Position numbers and translations under genes: made by a program
In this document: positions 1 through 7,850 of the stretch, in pieces
Layout: the number at the start of each line of letters is the position of its first letter
How positions within the stretch are numbered: position 1 is the stretch's first letter
Source: JAMLJG01 sp035327585
GTDB lineage: Bacteria > Verrucomicrobiota > Kiritimatiellia > CAIVKH01
DNA: 64,000 bases
Assembly (NCBI GenBank): GCA_035327585.1
Contig: DAOLDD010000002.1
Coordinates: 1-64,000 of the forward strand
Reading direction: 5' to 3'
The notes under the pieces: model-generated
What the model was told of the DNA's origin: nothing
Seen by the model: the letters and a program-made list of their open reading frames with translations, nothing else
Database searches by the model: none

Positions 1-4
1 CATC

Positions 5-40
5 CCGTCGGCCCAAATCCGACGGCATGAAATGCCGTCG
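5..40. repeat. Nested short inverted repeats at window start
   Basis: CCGTCGG (5-11) pairs with CCGACGG (19-25), and GACGGCAT (22-28) pairs with ATGCCGTC (32-39), so two alternative GC-rich hairpins share the middle arm. It lies just downstream of the minus-strand membrane protein gene and may end that transcript, although no T-run follows. It resembles dispersed intergenic palindromes, but only this copy was noticed in the window. Confidence 0.5.
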
Positions 41-71
41 CTACAGCGGTTCATGACAAAACTTTTGAGAA

Positions 72-689
72 TTACTCTAAGTCAGCGGGTGGGCCCACCC
101 GCGTTTCGCAGCGCCATTCAATGCTGCCGGACATCAGAATGACATAACCGATCAACTCGCAGCTTTCTTCAATGACGCGTTTATAGTGGCGCTGATAGTC
201 CTCGCCCATCATCGCTTCAAAGAGGGTGCCGTGTCCGAGCATCTGGGCCAGCGGCAGGGTCACGATGAAACCGGCCCAGAGGATCACGAATGAGCGCGTG
301 CTGGTGAAGGCATGCACTTGGCGACGGAACACGACTCGGCGCGAAAATGCGATCCATCCGGCGGACAGCACAAAAAGGAATCCAACCTTCCACCCGAGGA
401 CCGGGATGAGGTGATTTGAGATGAAATCCAGTTCGCGCGTGGCGGCCAGGGCGGTCACACTGGCGAGAACCAGCCCCAATTCACGCCACTGCGGCGCCTT
501 CCGGGCACTGGCGATGAACACCAGTGTGGTGATGGCCAGCAGGCACAATTGAAGATACTCCACAGGGCCGCGTTCGACAAAAAAAGAACGGGTGCCCCAT
601 TCATGCGCCCAGATGGGGAGCGAACTCGTAACAACGGCAATCATCACCGTATACAGGACGAACCGAATCGCAAGTCGATGGAAAATCAT
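72..689 (-). CDS. Hypothetical polytopic membrane protein
   Basis: This is a 205-residue protein of unknown function. The chain shows about five hydrophobic segments: an N-terminal one around residues 8-28, then around 45-60, 70-83, 98-115 and 133-150, so it is an inner-membrane protein. The C-terminal part is soluble and contains a Glu/Cys-bearing segment (EESCELIGYV) followed by another hydrophobic stretch. No catalytic motif is recognised. It is convergent with nothing and stands alone, transcribed away from the sugar kinase gene. The start is supported by a weak purine-rich GAAAG before the ATG. Real coding is likely because hydrophobic periodicity is strong and the frame is long, but the family is not recognised. 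Confidence 0.7.
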   Translation of the reverse strand: MIFHRLAIRFVLYTVMIAVVTSSLPIWAHEWGTRSFFVERGPVEYLQLCLLAITTLVFIASARKAPQWRELGLVLASVTALAATRELDFISNHLIPVLGWKVGFLFVLSAGWIAFSRRVVFRRQVHAFTSTRSFVILWAGFIVTLPLAQMLGHGTLFEAMMGEDYQRHYKRVIEESCELIGYVILMSGSIEWRCETRVGPPADLE

Positions 690-841
690 AATCTTTCACT
701 TTCCGCAGTAGCTCCTGCCCGGGTCCTCATTCGAACTGCTCGGAAGGGTTCCCTCATCTCCTGAATAGGATAGCGGGGTTTTCTTTCTTGTAGAACAGAA
801 ACAAATCTTGGGGAGCAGTCAGGGATCACGGATAAGCCTCC

Positions 842-862
842 AACGCCGCCTTGCGGCGTTTT
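842..862 (+). terminator. GC hairpin with short T-run upstream of ROK kinase
   Basis: AACGCCGC (842-849) pairs with GCGGCGTT (853-860) around a three-base loop, followed by TT. It looks like a short intrinsic terminator, yet it overlaps the putative -35 of the ROK kinase promoter. It may insulate the polyphosphate cluster from upstream transcription. Confidence 0.4.
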
Positions 863-879
863 CGCAGGATGGCTAGTAT
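851..879 (+). promoter_or_regulatory. Candidate sigma-70 promoter of the ROK/polyphosphate cluster
   Basis: TTGCGG (851-856) is followed after 17 bases by TAGTAT (874-879). The predicted start of transcription lies about 30 bases before the ROK kinase ATG, and a GGGGA element precedes that ATG. It was identified by eye only. Confidence 0.4.
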
Positions 880-917
880 GCCCACCGGCTTTCACTTCCA
901 ACCGGGGACACAACGAA

Positions 918-1895
918 ATGGGCGACAACGGCAAAAAACACTGGATCGGCTTTGATCTCGGTGGCACGAAGATGTTCTGCGTGCTGTTTGACCACAAATT
1001 TAATGTGGTCGCGAGCGTGCGTAAAAAAACCAAGGCCGAGGCCGGCGTGGCGGGCGGGATCGAGCGAATGATCGAAATGATCGAATCCGTGCTCGATGAG
1101 GCGCACGTCGACCGTTCGGATCTTGGCGCCATAGGCGCAGGCTGTCCCGGCCCGCTCGATCTGGACCGCGGCATCGTGCTGGAGGCGCCCAATCTCGGCT
1201 GGAAGAATGTTGACCTGAAGGAAGTCTTCCAGAAAAAATTCAAGGTTCCGGTCGCCATCGCGAATGACGTGGATGCGGGCACGTATGGCGAATACCGCTT
1301 TGGCGCCGCGCAAAAGGCGCGCTGCGTGCTCGGCGTTTTCCCGGGCACGGGCATTGGCGGCGGCTGCGTGTATGAGGGTCGTCTGCTGCGCGGGAAGACC
1401 GGGTCGTGCATGGAATTCGGGCACATGATGATCTCCAGCAACGGTCGACTGTGCGGCTGCGGGCGGCGCGGCTGCCTGGAAACCGTCGCCAGCCGGCTCG
1501 CGATCGCCGCGGAATGCGCGATGGCGGTGTATCGCGGGGACGCGCCCGTCCTCGCCGAAATGGCCGGCCCGGACATCAGCAAAATCCGCAGCGGCACGCT
1601 GGCCGACGCGATCAAGGCGGGCGACAAGGTGGTCGAACGCATCGTGCGGCAGGCGGCGAAGCAGCTCGGCGTCGGCGTGGGCAACGCGATCAACCTGCTC
1701 GCGCCGGATGTCGTCGTGCTCGGCGGCGGCCTTGTTGAAGCGATGAAGGACATCTTCCTCGAAGAGGTGAAGGACGCGGTCAGCAAACGCGCGATGGTCT
1801 CCTTCGCCAAAACCACGGACATCGTCGCCGCCAAGCTGGACGATATGGCGACGGTCATGGGCGCGGCCGCCCTGGCCGCGGAACTTGCGGGATAA
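918..1895 (+). CDS. ROK-family sugar kinase (glucokinase-like)
   Basis: This cytoplasmic ATP-dependent sugar kinase probably phosphorylates glucose or a related hexose. It has 325 residues, the usual length for ROK kinases. The N-terminal phosphate-binding motif DLGGTK lies at residues 13-18, and a second Gly-rich loop (GVFPGTGIGGG) near residue 140. The ROK zinc site is present as a His near residue 169 and the cluster CGCGRRGC. The C-terminal VVLGGGL motif contacts the adenine. A GGGGA element precedes the ATG. The next gene starts two bases after this stop, so it is cotranscribed with the exopolyphosphatase/polyphosphate kinase genes. The ROK fold is certain; the exact sugar is not, and an N-acetylhexosamine or fructose substrate is possible. 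Confidence 0.9.
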   Translation: MGDNGKKHWIGFDLGGTKMFCVLFDHKFNVVASVRKKTKAEAGVAGGIERMIEMIESVLDEAHVDRSDLGAIGAGCPGPLDLDRGIVLEAPNLGWKNVDLKEVFQKKFKVPVAIANDVDAGTYGEYRFGAAQKARCVLGVFPGTGIGGGCVYEGRLLRGKTGSCMEFGHMMISSNGRLCGCGRRGCLETVASRLAIAAECAMAVYRGDAPVLAEMAGPDISKIRSGTLADAIKAGDKVVERIVRQAAKQLGVGVGNAINLLAPDVVVLGGGLVEAMKDIFLEEVKDAVSKRAMVSFAKTTDIVAAKLDDMATVMGAAALAAELAG

Positions 1896-1897
1896 CC

Positions 1898-3514
1898 ATG
1901 GACCCCCGCCCCCAGGCGCCCACCGCCCCACCCCAGCCGCCCGCACCTGCGACCTTTCGCACCGCGGCGGTGATCGACGTCGGTTCCACGGCCATCCGCA
2001 TGGAGATCGCGGAGTTGAGCGCGGAAGGCGGCATTCGTACGGTCGAGTCCCTCCAACAACCGGTGCATCTCGGCAAGGATACGTTCACCATGGGCCGCAT
2101 CCAGCAGTCCACGATCGAACAATGCGTGCGCATCCTCAAGGGATACGGCCGCGTGATGGCGGAGTACGGCGTGACGGAGCCGTCCCAGATTCGCGCCGTG
2201 GCGACCAGCTCCGTGCGCGAAGCTGCGAACAAGGAAATGTTCCTTGATCGCATCTACATGGCGACGCGCATCAACGTGGAGGCGATCGACGAGGCGGAGG
2301 AAACGCGTCTCACCTACATGGCCGTCCAGGAACTGCTTGAGCAGGAGCCCTCGCTGAAGCGCGGTGACGTGCTGGTGATCGAAGTCGGCGGAGGCGACAC
2401 GGAACTCCTGCTGATCCAGGACGGGTTTGTCACCTTCTCCAATACCTTCCGCCTCGGTACACTGCGCATGCGGGAGTCGCTCGGCACTTCGAATGCCTCG
2501 CCGCAGCGCGCCCTGGCGACGCTGCTCAAGCAGATCCAGTTGTCCGTGGACCAAATCCGGAGGAGCGTGCCGCTGTCGCGCACGCCACATCTCGTCGCGC
2601 TATCGGGCGACGCCCGCTTCGCCGCGGCGCAACTGTTCCCCGAATGGAAAACGGCCCGGATCGCGCGGATCGAGCCCAAGAATTTCATTTCGTTTGCTCG
2701 CAAACTGGCCGGACAGACGCCCGACGACCTGGTGAAGGCGTTCCGCCTCAACTATCCGGAAGCCGAGGCGCTGGGCCCCGCGCTGCTGGCGTTTGCGCAG
2801 CTCGCCCGCGTCTTTGATGTGGACGAGATCCTTGTGCCCAAGACCAGTCTGCGGCACGGATTGTTGAAGGAGGCGATCACCGGGGGCGCCTGGACCAGTG
2901 AATTCATGGACCAGGTGGAGCATTCCGCGATCGCGCTCGGAACCAAGTATGCGTTTGACGAGCGGCACGCGCGCCAGGTGACGGGCCTGGCGGTGCGCTT
3001 CTATCGCGAACTCCAGGTCGAGCACATGCTGCCCCCGCGCTTCGAGCTGATCCTGCGCATCGCCGGCATCCTGCATGAGATCGGCCTGTTCGTGAACAAC
3101 CGGAGCCACCACAAGCATTCGATGTATCTGATCATGAACAGCGACCTGTTCGGCCTCTCGCGGGAGGACATGTTGCTGATCGCGATGGTCGCGCGTTATC
3201 ACCGCCGCGCCACGCCTCAACCCTATCACGAGGGTTTCGCCTCCCTGGACCGGGATGCGCGCCTCGCGGTCAGCAAGCTGGCCGCGATTCTCCGCGTCGC
3301 CGACGCGCTGGACCGCAACCATATGCAGCAGGTGCGCGACGTGCGGTGCAGCCGCGAGGAGAACGCGTTCATCGTCTGGGTGCGGGACGTGGAGGACCTC
3401 ACCCTGGAGCGCCTCGCGCTGAAGGAAAAGGGATCCCTCTTTGAAGAGGTTTACGGACTTACCGTGGTTTTCCGCACGGAAATCAGTTCTGAAGGAGTGC
3501 TCGCCGATGTCTGA
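1898..3514 (+). CDS. ppx: Ppx/GppA-type exopolyphosphatase with C-terminal HD domain
   Basis: It hydrolyses terminal phosphate from inorganic polyphosphate or, in the GppA branch, pppGpp. The 538 residues comprise an ASKHA-fold Ppx/GppA domain with VIDVGSTAIRMEI near residue 24 and the phosphate-binding IEVGGGDTELLL near residue 163. A C-terminal HD-like helical domain follows, with ILHEIG near residue 390 and ARYHRR near 428, as in long Ppx proteins. It starts two bases after the ROK kinase stop, and its end overlaps the ppk start by eight bases, so the three genes form one transcription unit. Direct linkage to PPK1 favours polyphosphate over pppGpp as the substrate. That is inference from context. 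Confidence 0.9.
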   Translation: MDPRPQAPTAPPQPPAPATFRTAAVIDVGSTAIRMEIAELSAEGGIRTVESLQQPVHLGKDTFTMGRIQQSTIEQCVRILKGYGRVMAEYGVTEPSQIRAVATSSVREAANKEMFLDRIYMATRINVEAIDEAEETRLTYMAVQELLEQEPSLKRGDVLVIEVGGGDTELLLIQDGFVTFSNTFRLGTLRMRESLGTSNASPQRALATLLKQIQLSVDQIRRSVPLSRTPHLVALSGDARFAAAQLFPEWKTARIARIEPKNFISFARKLAGQTPDDLVKAFRLNYPEAEALGPALLAFAQLARVFDVDEILVPKTSLRHGLLKEAITGGAWTSEFMDQVEHSAIALGTKYAFDERHARQVTGLAVRFYRELQVEHMLPPRFELILRIAGILHEIGLFVNNRSHHKHSMYLIMNSDLFGLSREDMLLIAMVARYHRRATPQPYHEGFASLDRDARLAVSKLAAILRVADALDRNHMQQVRDVRCSREENAFIVWVRDVEDLTLERLALKEKGSLFEEVYGLTVVFRTEISSEGVLADV

Positions 3515-5642
3515 CGCCCCCGCGCATGCCATCCCCCCGGAACCGCGCCAGTTCAGCCGGGAGCTCAGCTGGCTCGCCTTCAATTCACGCGTGCTGGAGG
3601 AGGCGCTGGACCCGTCCAACCCGCTGCTGGAACGGCTCAAATTCCTCGCCATCGTGTCGTCGAATCTCGACGAATTTTTCATGGTGCGCGTCGGCGGACT
3701 CCAACTCCTGAAGCAGCAGGGACGCGGCGACCGCGACGCGGCCGGCCTCGATCCCGACCAGCAGCTCGCGGAGATCAGCCGTCGCACGATGGCCATGGTG
3801 GCGGCTCAATACGAATGTTTCCTGGATGACATCAAACCGAAGATGCGCGCGGTGGGGATTCACCGCCAGGATGTGGACTCGCTCACGCCGGTTCTCTACG
3901 AACATGTCCAGCACATCTTCGAGCGTGAGATCTATCCCGTCTTGAGTCCGCTGGCCCTCGAAAACAGCGAGGAGCCGCCGTTGATTCCCGGCCTGACGAT
4001 GCACCTCGCGGTCCGCCTGAAGAGCGCGGAATCGGGACGTCGCAAGCCGCGCTTCGCCGTCGTCACGCTGCCCAAAAAGCTGGGTCGCTTCATCACGCTG
4101 CCCATCGACGAAGGCCACAACTACGCCATGATCGAGGATGTCGTCGCGCTTTTCGTCGATCGCCTTTTCCCGGGCGAAACCGTCAGCGAGTGCGTACCGT
4201 TCCGCATCACGCGCAACGCGGACATGGGCGTGCGGGAGGATCTCGCCTCCGATTTGCTCGCTGAAATGAAGGATGTGCTCTCCCAGCGCCGCAACAGCGC
4301 CTGCGTGCGCCTCGAGTTGGCTGATCGCGCTTCGAATCCCACCCGCGCCTTTCTGCAAAAGCTGTTGGAGGTGGACGACGCGCACACGTATCTGATTCGT
4401 GGCCCCATCGACATGGCCGCCTATTTCAGCCTGGCCCGCATGACCGGGTTCGATGACTTGCGCGAGAAGCCCTGGACGCCCCAGCCCCTGCCGGGCACGC
4501 AGCCGAAGGAATCGATGTTCGCCATCATCCGCCGGGGCGACGTCGTGCTCTATCACCCCTACCAGAGTTTTGATCCGGTGGTCCGCCTGATCGAGGAGGC
4601 CGCCGAGGATCCGGACGTGCTCGCGATCAAGCAGATCCTTTACCGTACCAGCGAGAACAGCCCCATTGTCGCCGCGCTCGCACGCGCCGCGACGCGCGAC
4701 AAACATGTCACCGCGCTGGTGGAACTCAAGGCGCGCTTCGATGAGGCGCGCAACATCGGGTGGGCCGAGGCGCTGGAGCAAACCGGCGTCCAGGTCATCT
4801 ACGGGCTCAAGCGCCTGAAAACCCACGCGAAGATTTGCATCATCGTGCGGCGCGAACCAGGCGGCATCCGCCGCTACGTCCATTTCGGCACGGGCAACTA
4901 CAACGAGATCACCGCGCGCCTCTACACCGACGTGAGCTTCATGACGTGCCACGACGAATACGGCGCCGACGCCACCGCGTTCTTCAACATGATCACCGGC
5001 TACGCGCAGCCGGTAAATTTCCAGCGGATTGAGGCGGCGCCGCTGGGTCTCCGCCGCCGGCTGTTGGACCTGATCGAAGGCGAACTGCAGCGCCATCAGC
5101 AGGGGCAGAAAGGGCACATCATCGCGAAGGTCAATTCGCTGGTGGACCGCGAGGTGATTGAGGCGCTCTACCGGGCCTCGCAGGCCGGTGTGAAGATCCA
5201 ATTGAACGTGCGCGGCATTTGCTGCCTTCGCCCGGGCGTGCCCGGATTGAGCGAAAACATCACGGTGACCAGCGTCGTGGACCGTTTCCTCGAGCACGCG
5301 CGGATCCTGTACTTCCGGCACGGCGGCGAACCACTCGTCTTCATCTCCAGCGCGGATTGGATGCCACGCAACCTGGACCGCCGGGTCGAACTGCTCGTGC
5401 CGGTGGATGACCCGGCCTGCCGGGACCGCCTGGTTGGCATCCTGAAAACCTGCCTGACGGATGAGGCCAAGGTCCGCACCCTGCAACCGGACGGCACGTA
5501 TATCCGCCATGAGAAGGCGCACCGGGAAAAGGCGGTTCGCTCCCAGTTGGAATTTTTCCAGCAAGCCGTTGAAATGGTCAAACGCGCCGCGCCGGCGAGC
5601 ACCGTGGTGTTTGAACCGCAACGTCCGGTTCACACCGCTTAA
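3507..5642 (+). CDS. ppk1: Polyphosphate kinase PPK1
   Basis: It reversibly polymerises the gamma-phosphate of ATP into inorganic polyphosphate. The 711 residues show the PPK1 order: N domain (FSRELSWLAFN near residue 13), head domain, and two phospholipase-D-like C domains. His440 in THAKICII and His459 in HFGTGNYNE have the 19-residue spacing of the E. coli pair H435/H454. His597 in HARILYFRHG corresponds to H592, so the catalytic set is intact. The chosen ATG at 3507 overlaps the ppx end by eight bases and has GAAGGAG eight bases upstream. An in-frame ATG at 3441 lies inside ppx and has no ribosome site. Synthesis and degradation enzymes are thus translationally coupled. Confidence 0.96.
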   Translation: MSDAPAHAIPPEPRQFSRELSWLAFNSRVLEEALDPSNPLLERLKFLAIVSSNLDEFFMVRVGGLQLLKQQGRGDRDAAGLDPDQQLAEISRRTMAMVAAQYECFLDDIKPKMRAVGIHRQDVDSLTPVLYEHVQHIFEREIYPVLSPLALENSEEPPLIPGLTMHLAVRLKSAESGRRKPRFAVVTLPKKLGRFITLPIDEGHNYAMIEDVVALFVDRLFPGETVSECVPFRITRNADMGVREDLASDLLAEMKDVLSQRRNSACVRLELADRASNPTRAFLQKLLEVDDAHTYLIRGPIDMAAYFSLARMTGFDDLREKPWTPQPLPGTQPKESMFAIIRRGDVVLYHPYQSFDPVVRLIEEAAEDPDVLAIKQILYRTSENSPIVAALARAATRDKHVTALVELKARFDEARNIGWAEALEQTGVQVIYGLKRLKTHAKICIIVRREPGGIRRYVHFGTGNYNEITARLYTDVSFMTCHDEYGADATAFFNMITGYAQPVNFQRIEAAPLGLRRRLLDLIEGELQRHQQGQKGHIIAKVNSLVDREVIEALYRASQAGVKIQLNVRGICCLRPGVPGLSENITVTSVVDRFLEHARILYFRHGGEPLVFISSADWMPRNLDRRVELLVPVDDPACRDRLVGILKTCLTDEAKVRTLQPDGTYIRHEKAHREKAVRSQLEFFQQAVEMVKRAAPASTVVFEPQRPVHTA

Positions 5643-5677
5643 GCAGCGCCGCCGCGGCGTGGAACGAGTTCCGCGTC

Positions 5678-7141
5678 ATGAAAAAGCGAAACCGAAAGGC
5701 CTCCGAAACGCCCGACATCGAGGCGCTCTGCGCCCGACATCTGAACGAGGAACCGCATGCGCGGCATGTCGCGGCCCTCGTCCTGCAGTTGTTCGATGCC
5801 TTGCACGGACCGCTGGGCCTGCACCGACGGGACCGCGTGTTGTTGGAGACGGCGGCGCGACTGCACGACATCGGTTACGCCTCACGACCGGACGACCATG
5901 TCGCCGCCGGCATCGCGCTGATTCGTGAACACGGGCTGCGCGGCTGGACGGCGGACCGGATCAACGACCTCACGGCCATCATTGCCCTGCATGGCCGTCT
6001 GCCCGCCGCCCCGCGACTCGCGGAACGATCCCGCCCGGACCGCGTGCTCCGGCTCGGGGCGCTGCTCCGCATCGCGGACGCGCTCGACCACAGCCATCTC
6101 CAGGATACGCGCATTCTGCGCGTGGACCTCCGCGACGGCATGATCCGCGTGCGCATTTCCCTGCCCGCAGGCAGCCTCAGCGCGGAGCGCGCGATGACCA
6201 AGTCGGACCTGTGGCAGCAGGTTTTCCCCATCGGCATCGTCTTCGAACCCATGCGCCGGAAACCGCGCGCCGCCTGTTCCGAACGGGATACGGCTTGGAC
6301 GGCGATTCGACGCCTGCTGCAACTGCAATACAACATCATGCGCACCGCGGCGCGGCGTGCCGCGCGGGATGATGATGAGGAGGCCCTGCACGACCTGCGG
6401 ATCGCGGTGCGCGCGTTGCGCCGCCTGCTGGAGGCCTTCGCGCGACCCCTACGGAAAACGAGCGCCGCGAAGGCGTTGAAGCACCTGCGCGGTTTCGCGA
6501 AGGAACTTGGCCCTGCGCGCGATCTCGACGTATGGATCAGCCTGCTGGAGCGGCCCCGATTCCTGGCCGCCATTGCGGACGAGCCACATTTCCTGAACGG
6601 GCAACGCCACTTGCGCGATGAGGCCCATGCGGCACTGCGCCAGGCCCTCGGCGCGCCGGAAACCGCGCATCTCTTTAGCCTGCTGGGCACCCTGCTGCGC
6701 ATTGAACTCCCGGGAATGGCGGACGACACAAAACCCATCGGACCTTTGGCGCGGAAGGCTGTACGCGCCGCCTGGCGCGAGATTCGTGCGAATCGCAAAC
6801 TCGCGGCAAGCCGCAAATCCTCGAACCTGCACGCCCTCCGCATCCTTCTCCGCAAACTGCGCCTGCTTGCCCATCTTGTTCAGCCGCTGCTCGGCGCGGA
6901 TGCGCCATACCTGATCGAAACCGTGCACGGGCTGGAGAGGAATCTCGGACGCATCCATGATCTCGATGAAGCCCTGTCGCGCGCGGGACAGACCGGGACG
7001 CCCGGCGACCTGGCACGCGCACTCGCGCGGCGTCGCCGCAAGGAATGCCGGCTTTTTCGCAGAGCGTGGAAGGCCTTCCTCGACCCCGCCGTGCAGCGGC
7101 GCTGTCGGCGTGCCGCCAAATCGACGTCAGCGCGCGCTTGA
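5678..7141 (+). CDS. HD domain-CHAD domain fusion protein
   Basis: The 487-residue protein starts with an HD-type domain that resembles the C-terminal helical domain of Ppx. The His-Asp pair is at residues 63-64 (ARLHDIG), and further His residues occur in AIIALHGR and ALDHSH. From about residue 205 to 480 follows a CHAD domain with the signature HDLRIAVRALRRLL near residue 240 and many Arg/Lys/His residues. CHAD domains are known to bind polyphosphate and accompany polyphosphate enzymes. The gene lies 35 bases after ppk1 on the same strand, so a polyphosphate granule or regulatory role is likely. Whether the HD half still hydrolyses phosphate esters is unknown. Confidence 0.85.
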   Translation: MKKRNRKASETPDIEALCARHLNEEPHARHVAALVLQLFDALHGPLGLHRRDRVLLETAARLHDIGYASRPDDHVAAGIALIREHGLRGWTADRINDLTAIIALHGRLPAAPRLAERSRPDRVLRLGALLRIADALDHSHLQDTRILRVDLRDGMIRVRISLPAGSLSAERAMTKSDLWQQVFPIGIVFEPMRRKPRAACSERDTAWTAIRRLLQLQYNIMRTAARRAARDDDEEALHDLRIAVRALRRLLEAFARPLRKTSAAKALKHLRGFAKELGPARDLDVWISLLERPRFLAAIADEPHFLNGQRHLRDEAHAALRQALGAPETAHLFSLLGTLLRIELPGMADDTKPIGPLARKAVRAAWREIRANRKLAASRKSSNLHALRILLRKLRLLAHLVQPLLGADAPYLIETVHGLERNLGRIHDLDEALSRAGQTGTPGDLARALARRRRKECRLFRRAWKAFLDPAVQRRCRRAAKSTSARA

Positions 7142-7190
7142 AACCGCGATGCACAGGCCCTACGCTTTGCCGGCAAACGGGAGATCGCAC

Positions 7191-7817
7191 ATGAAGAAGC
7201 ATCTTGTGTCCTTGGCCATGGTTTGGGCGGTTCTGCTTACGGGCGTTGCCCGCGCGCAGGAATCCGAACCGCCGGCTCCCGTTGCAGAAGAAACCCAACC
7301 CCCGGAGACCCACCCCATGGTTACGCTCAAGACCTCCCACGGCGACATCACCCTCGAACTCTATGCGGACAAAGCCCCTGATACGGTGGCGAACTTCCTG
7401 CAATATGTCGCGGACGGGCACTACAACGGAACCATCTTCCACCGCGTCATGGACGGCTTCATGATCCAGGGCGGCGGATTCACCAAGGACATGCAGCAGA
7501 AATCCACGCGCGCTCCGGTGAAGAACGAAGCGGCCAACGGCCTGAAAAACGACCGCGGCACCATCGCCATGGCCCGCACCTCGGACCCGCACAGCGCGTC
7601 GGCGCAGTTCTTCATCAACGTCGCGGACAATGCCTTCCTGAATTTCTCAGCGCCAAACCCGCGCGGCTTCGGCTATTGCGTCTTCGGCAAGGTCGTGAGC
7701 GGCATGGATGTCGTGGACAAAATCAAGGGCGTGCGGACCGGCACGCGCGGCTTTCACGAAAACGTGCCCCTGGACGCCGTCGAAATTATCGAAGCCGTCG
7801 CCGCGCCAGCCCGCTAA
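7191..7817 (+). CDS. Exported cyclophilin-type peptidyl-prolyl isomerase
   Basis: It catalyses cis-trans isomerisation of Xaa-Pro bonds, probably in the periplasm. The ATG at 7191 is chosen because GGGAG lies 8-12 bases upstream and the first 20 residues form a signal peptide ending ARA. An upstream in-frame ATG at 7149 would bury the signal. The 208-residue product has the cyclophilin core starting near residue 44: TLELYADKAPDTVANF, FHRVMDGFMIQGG (catalytic Arg and Phe/Gln), SASAQFFINV and YCVFGKVVSGMDVVD. This is the compact bacterial PpiA form. It stands between the polyphosphate cluster and the kinase gene, 33 bases before the latter. Confidence 0.93.
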   Translation: MKKHLVSLAMVWAVLLTGVARAQESEPPAPVAEETQPPETHPMVTLKTSHGDITLELYADKAPDTVANFLQYVADGHYNGTIFHRVMDGFMIQGGGFTKDMQQKSTRAPVKNEAANGLKNDRGTIAMARTSDPHSASAQFFINVADNAFLNFSAPNPRGFGYCVFGKVVSGMDVVDKIKGVRTGTRGFHENVPLDAVEIIEAVAAPAR

Positions 7818-7850
7818 CCGGGCCGATTCGCGGGTCGCACCCGCCGTATC

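Noticed and set aside
686..2590. Long open frame on the minus strand opposite the ROK kinase and Ppx genes
   Set aside because: It is antisense to two well-supported genes, is Arg/His/Ala-rich as expected for a GC-rich shadow frame, and resembles no family.
3585..5633. 682-residue open frame opposite ppk1
   Set aside because: It mirrors the full ppk1 gene and has composition typical of reversed codons, with no start signal.
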